Source: CAYNGH01 sp964396845 (GTDB lineage Bacteria > Vulcanimicrobiota > JAJTBE01 > CAYNGH01). From it: a DNA stretch of 7,525 bases. The notes below the pieces were generated by a model. That model was not told where the DNA came from and did no database searches. It saw only the letters and a program-made list of their open reading frames with translations. Shown here piece after piece: positions 5,801 through 7,525 of this stretch; the stretch's first letter is position 1, and each line of letters opens with the position of its first letter. Position numbers and translations under genes: made by a program. The stretch spans positions 1-7,525 of the forward strand of contig CAYNGH010000160.1 in NCBI GenBank assembly GCA_964396845.1, given 5' to 3'.

Positions 5801-6618
5801 TGAGAGAGAATCCCGGGGGGATAATAGAGAAAGCCGTGTCTGCCGGTACTGTCGGGGATGTAGTGTCATTCACAAAAGACCGGGGGATTTCCAGGGTTTA
5901 CTTTGGCCACGAGTTCTGTCATCATCTTCTGCCTGATGGTGATCAGTTGATGGAGGTGATGGAAATCTGCGTCAAAAGCAGGATTCCTTTCACCCTGACA
6001 ACTTCGGTGCTTCCTCCTGGGGGAATGGAACGCTTCCAGAAGTTGGCGGAGATTCTGGACAAAAAGGCCTCGGGCAATCAGGAAATCCTTGTGGGGGACT
6101 GGGGAGCCTTGTGGTATCTTCACAAAAAATATCCCCGACGTTTTCAGATTGTCCTGGGCCGGTTGCTGGCCCGTCAGCGGACAGGGCCAAGGATTGAGCT
6201 TATCAAAAATAAATCCCCCCGGCAGTATGAGTCCGCCCGCCGTTGTCACCTGAATGTGGAGGCATTCATTATGGAAATGAAGGCCATGGGGGTTGTCCGT
6301 TTTGAACTGGATTGGCCCACAGCCGGGATCCACAGGGATTTTCTCAAGAGTATCCGATGTCATGTTCCCCTGTCAGTTCATACGCCCTGGGTATATGTAT
6401 CCACCACTCTCCGTTGTCCCATGACCGGCCCCGATGGCTGTCGCTGTGGGGAGGCGGTTCACCGACTGCGGAGTAAAAGTTTTCCCGTTGATCTGTATAA
6501 CCGGGGAAATACGCTGTTCTACCGCAGTACCGGGACACGGGAAGCCCTGGATACTGGTTTTTTTGACCGGCTGGTTGTGGATCATCAGGATATTTCCATC
6601 ATAATGGATTTGGACTGA
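5797..6618 (+). CDS. U32-family (UbiV-like) Fe-S protein, function unknown
   Basis: The protein is 273 residues and is not annotated by name. It resembles the U32 'peptidase' family, especially UbiV. The segment VYFGHEFCHH (34-43) matches the UbiV strand ending in its first cluster cysteine. ILVGDWGALWYLHKKYP (97-113) and VLGRLLARQ (119-127) match the later barrel strands. VPLSVHTPWVYVSTTLRC (190-207) precedes the remaining cysteines. C41, C207, C215 and C217 could bind a [4Fe-4S] cluster, as the four cysteines of UbiV do, though the spacing (C-x7-C-x-C) differs. Known U32 proteins support oxygen-independent hydroxylation of ubiquinone or RNA; whether this one does is unknown. It overlaps the radical SAM gene by four bases (ATGA). 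A second ATG follows at once, at 5800. It may act on the same substrate as its partner. Confidence 0.8.
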   Translation: MMRENPGGIIEKAVSAGTVGDVVSFTKDRGISRVYFGHEFCHHLLPDGDQLMEVMEICVKSRIPFTLTTSVLPPGGMERFQKLAEILDKKASGNQEILVGDWGALWYLHKKYPRRFQIVLGRLLARQRTGPRIELIKNKSPRQYESARRCHLNVEAFIMEMKAMGVVRFELDWPTAGIHRDFLKSIRCHVPLSVHTPWVYVSTTLRCPMTGPDGCRCGEAVHRLRSKSFPVDLYNRGNTLFYRSTGTREALDTGFFDRLVVDHQDISIIMDLD

Positions 6619-6628
6619 CCGGGAAATG

Positions 6629-7060
6629 CTATTCCGGGGACTTCCGGACAAAATGGCCGTCCACCTGGGGCTGATCTCCCCGGACCTTGAATACCAGGCG
6701 GATATACAGGGGATCAGGATGCTTTGAATAACTTGCTTTCCATTGATACACGGTATATCCCTGAATTTCAAACTTGTTGTAGAAGGTCATTGACTCAATA
6801 GTCCCCAGTTCCTGGAGTGTCTTGACAGTGTTTTCAAAGTTGTCCCTGGTGATGTTCTTGGAATTCTCCTCACTCCAAGGCTCGATGTACGATTCAAAGT
6901 CATTGGCTTCAACGGCCTTGTTCAGTTTTTCCACTGTCTTTCTGGCCCACTGCAGGGTCGGCTCCACTTCATCCTCGCCGTCGGCCCGGGCAATGGAGGA
7001 CAACGTCATGGTCAGAATAAGAACACACAGAATCAGTGCCATTATCCTTGTTTTTTTCAT
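6629..7060 (-). CDS. Small secreted protein, unknown function
   Basis: The protein is 143 residues and not recognised by name. The N-terminus is a clear signal peptide: KK-T-R, a hydrophobic core (6-21), and a probable signal peptidase I site after ARA (residue 26). C12 lies within the core and lacks a lipobox, so it is not a lipoprotein. The mature part begins acidic, then shows helices (LQWARKTVEKLNKAVEANDF) and alternating strands (YTVYQWKASYS, LYIRLVFKVRG, VDGHFVRKS), a layout like small NTF2-like or related secreted domains; this is a shape guess only. The ATG at 7058-7060 has the G-run GGGGGG at 7067-7072, six bases away, as ribosome binding site. Only a weak promoter candidate (TATAGA with TTCAGT) was seen upstream. 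It is convergent with the U32-like gene, 10 bp apart. Confidence 0.8.
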   Translation of the reverse strand: MKKTRIMALILCVLILTMTLSSIARADGEDEVEPTLQWARKTVEKLNKAVEANDFESYIEPWSEENSKNITRDNFENTVKTLQELGTIESMTFYNKFEIQGYTVYQWKASYSKHPDPLYIRLVFKVRGDQPQVDGHFVRKSPE

Positions 7061-7190
7061 AATAATCCCCCCTGATTTATCAATGATCTTCTAAATTCTA
7101 TAAACCGGGATATTTACCTACTGAAGAGGATGTCCGGGAGAAAATATTTTGGGCAATCTTTTCCATGGCGGGAAGCTGTGTCATCGGGCA

Positions 7191-7525
7191 TCAAACCGTG
7201 GAATACATGTCCAGGGACAGCTGTGCGATTATTTTGTCGGTGAGAATTACATCGGGCATTTTTTCCGTGAGGATGCAAAGAGTGTATGGTCTTTCGGGAT
7301 GCATCACCAGGGCGCAGTCGTGGCGGACTCCTGTTATTTCGCCGGTCTTGTGGCAGACCCGGGTCTTTGAGGGCAGAAGCAGGGGGATTTTTTCCCGGTA
7401 TTGCTGTCGAGCCATTATATCAAGGGCTTCTTCCCTGGATTCACCCGAGAGGATCTCTCCCCGATACAACATTCCCATCAGGCGGATCATATCCCGTATG
7501 GAGCAGAAGTTCTTGGAAAACTTTG
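7191..7525 (-). CDS. Class A beta-lactamase-like serine hydrolase (5' end outside window)
   Basis: The C-terminal 110 residues are present and the frame is open to the window edge. The sequence VCHKTGEITGVRHDCALVM contains the KTG motif of the penicillin-recognising superfamily. It is followed by the strand pattern of the class A fold (YTLCILTEKMPDV) and preceded by the helical segment MIRLMGMLYRGEILS typical between the omega loop and KTG. The active-site SxxK and SDN elements would lie outside the window, so activity cannot be judged. It may be a true beta-lactamase, a D,D-peptidase-like enzyme or another serine hydrolase. The stop codon is 130 bp upstream of the secreted-protein gene on the same strand; co-transcription is possible. 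Confidence 0.8.
   Translation of the reverse strand, partial: KFSKNFCSIRDMIRLMGMLYRGEILSGESREEALDIMARQQYREKIPLLLPSKTRVCHKTGEITGVRHDCALVMHPERPYTLCILTEKMPDVILTDKIIAQLSLDMYSTV

Noticed and set aside
6619..6637. Small CCGG...CCGG hairpin at the convergent gene ends
   Set aside because: The stem needs a bulge and neither strand has a T-run, so it is not supported as a bidirectional terminator.
7105..7170. 22-codon minus-strand open frame between the beta-lactamase-like and secreted-protein genes
   Set aside because: It has no ribosome binding site and no recognisable content; this length is expected by chance.
7191..7525. Calling the partial gene an antibiotic-resistance beta-lactamase
   Set aside because: Only the KTG half is present; the serine and SDN motifs lie outside the window, so function and spectrum cannot be claimed.

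Overview
The window looks like a chromosomal housekeeping locus from an anaerobic-type, probably Gram-negative bacterium with roughly balanced GC. A Desulfobacterota-like lineage or an uncultured phylum would fit, but this is an impression from the protein sequences, not a placement. Supporting points are the classic tRNA-tuf-rpmG-secE-nusG-rplK-rplA order, a signal peptide on an accessory protein, and a pair of oxygen-sensitive-type metalloenzyme genes (a cobalamin-binding-type radical SAM protein and a U32-like Fe-S protein).

Layout. Positions 1-4078 are a minus-strand translation operon read right to left. A strong sigma70-type promoter (4050-4078) and a structured leader precede tRNA-Gly(TCC), tRNA-Thr(GGT) and tRNA-Arg(CCT). 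These are followed by tuf (EF-Tu), rpmG (L33), secE, nusG, rplK (L11) and rplA (L1, cut by the window edge). Regulatory RNA structure is plentiful: a perfect 11-bp hairpin between tuf and rpmG, a folded secE-nusG spacer, and, just before rplA, an RNA element that copies the L1-binding site of 23S rRNA and abuts the rplA ribosome binding site. NusG carries an acidic N-terminal extension of about 57 residues. EF-Tu has an unusual switch I sequence, and L1 lacks two residues in its signature loop.

Positions 4125-6618 are a divergent plus-strand operon of two genes that overlap by ATGA. The first encodes a B12-binding-domain radical SAM protein and the second a UbiV-like U32-family protein with a probable [4Fe-4S] cysteine set. 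The first gene has a good extended -10 promoter that places the predicted transcription start at its ATG, so its mRNA may be leaderless. I cannot name the function of this pair; it is the best candidate here for an undescribed pathway.

Positions 6629-7525 return to the minus strand. They hold a small secreted protein of unknown function, convergent with the U32-like gene, and the C-terminal part of a class A beta-lactamase-like serine hydrolase that runs off the window. No IS element, CRISPR array or integration site was seen. There is no gene-free stretch over 300 bases; the largest gap is 3949-4159, which holds the divergent promoters and the tRNA leader.
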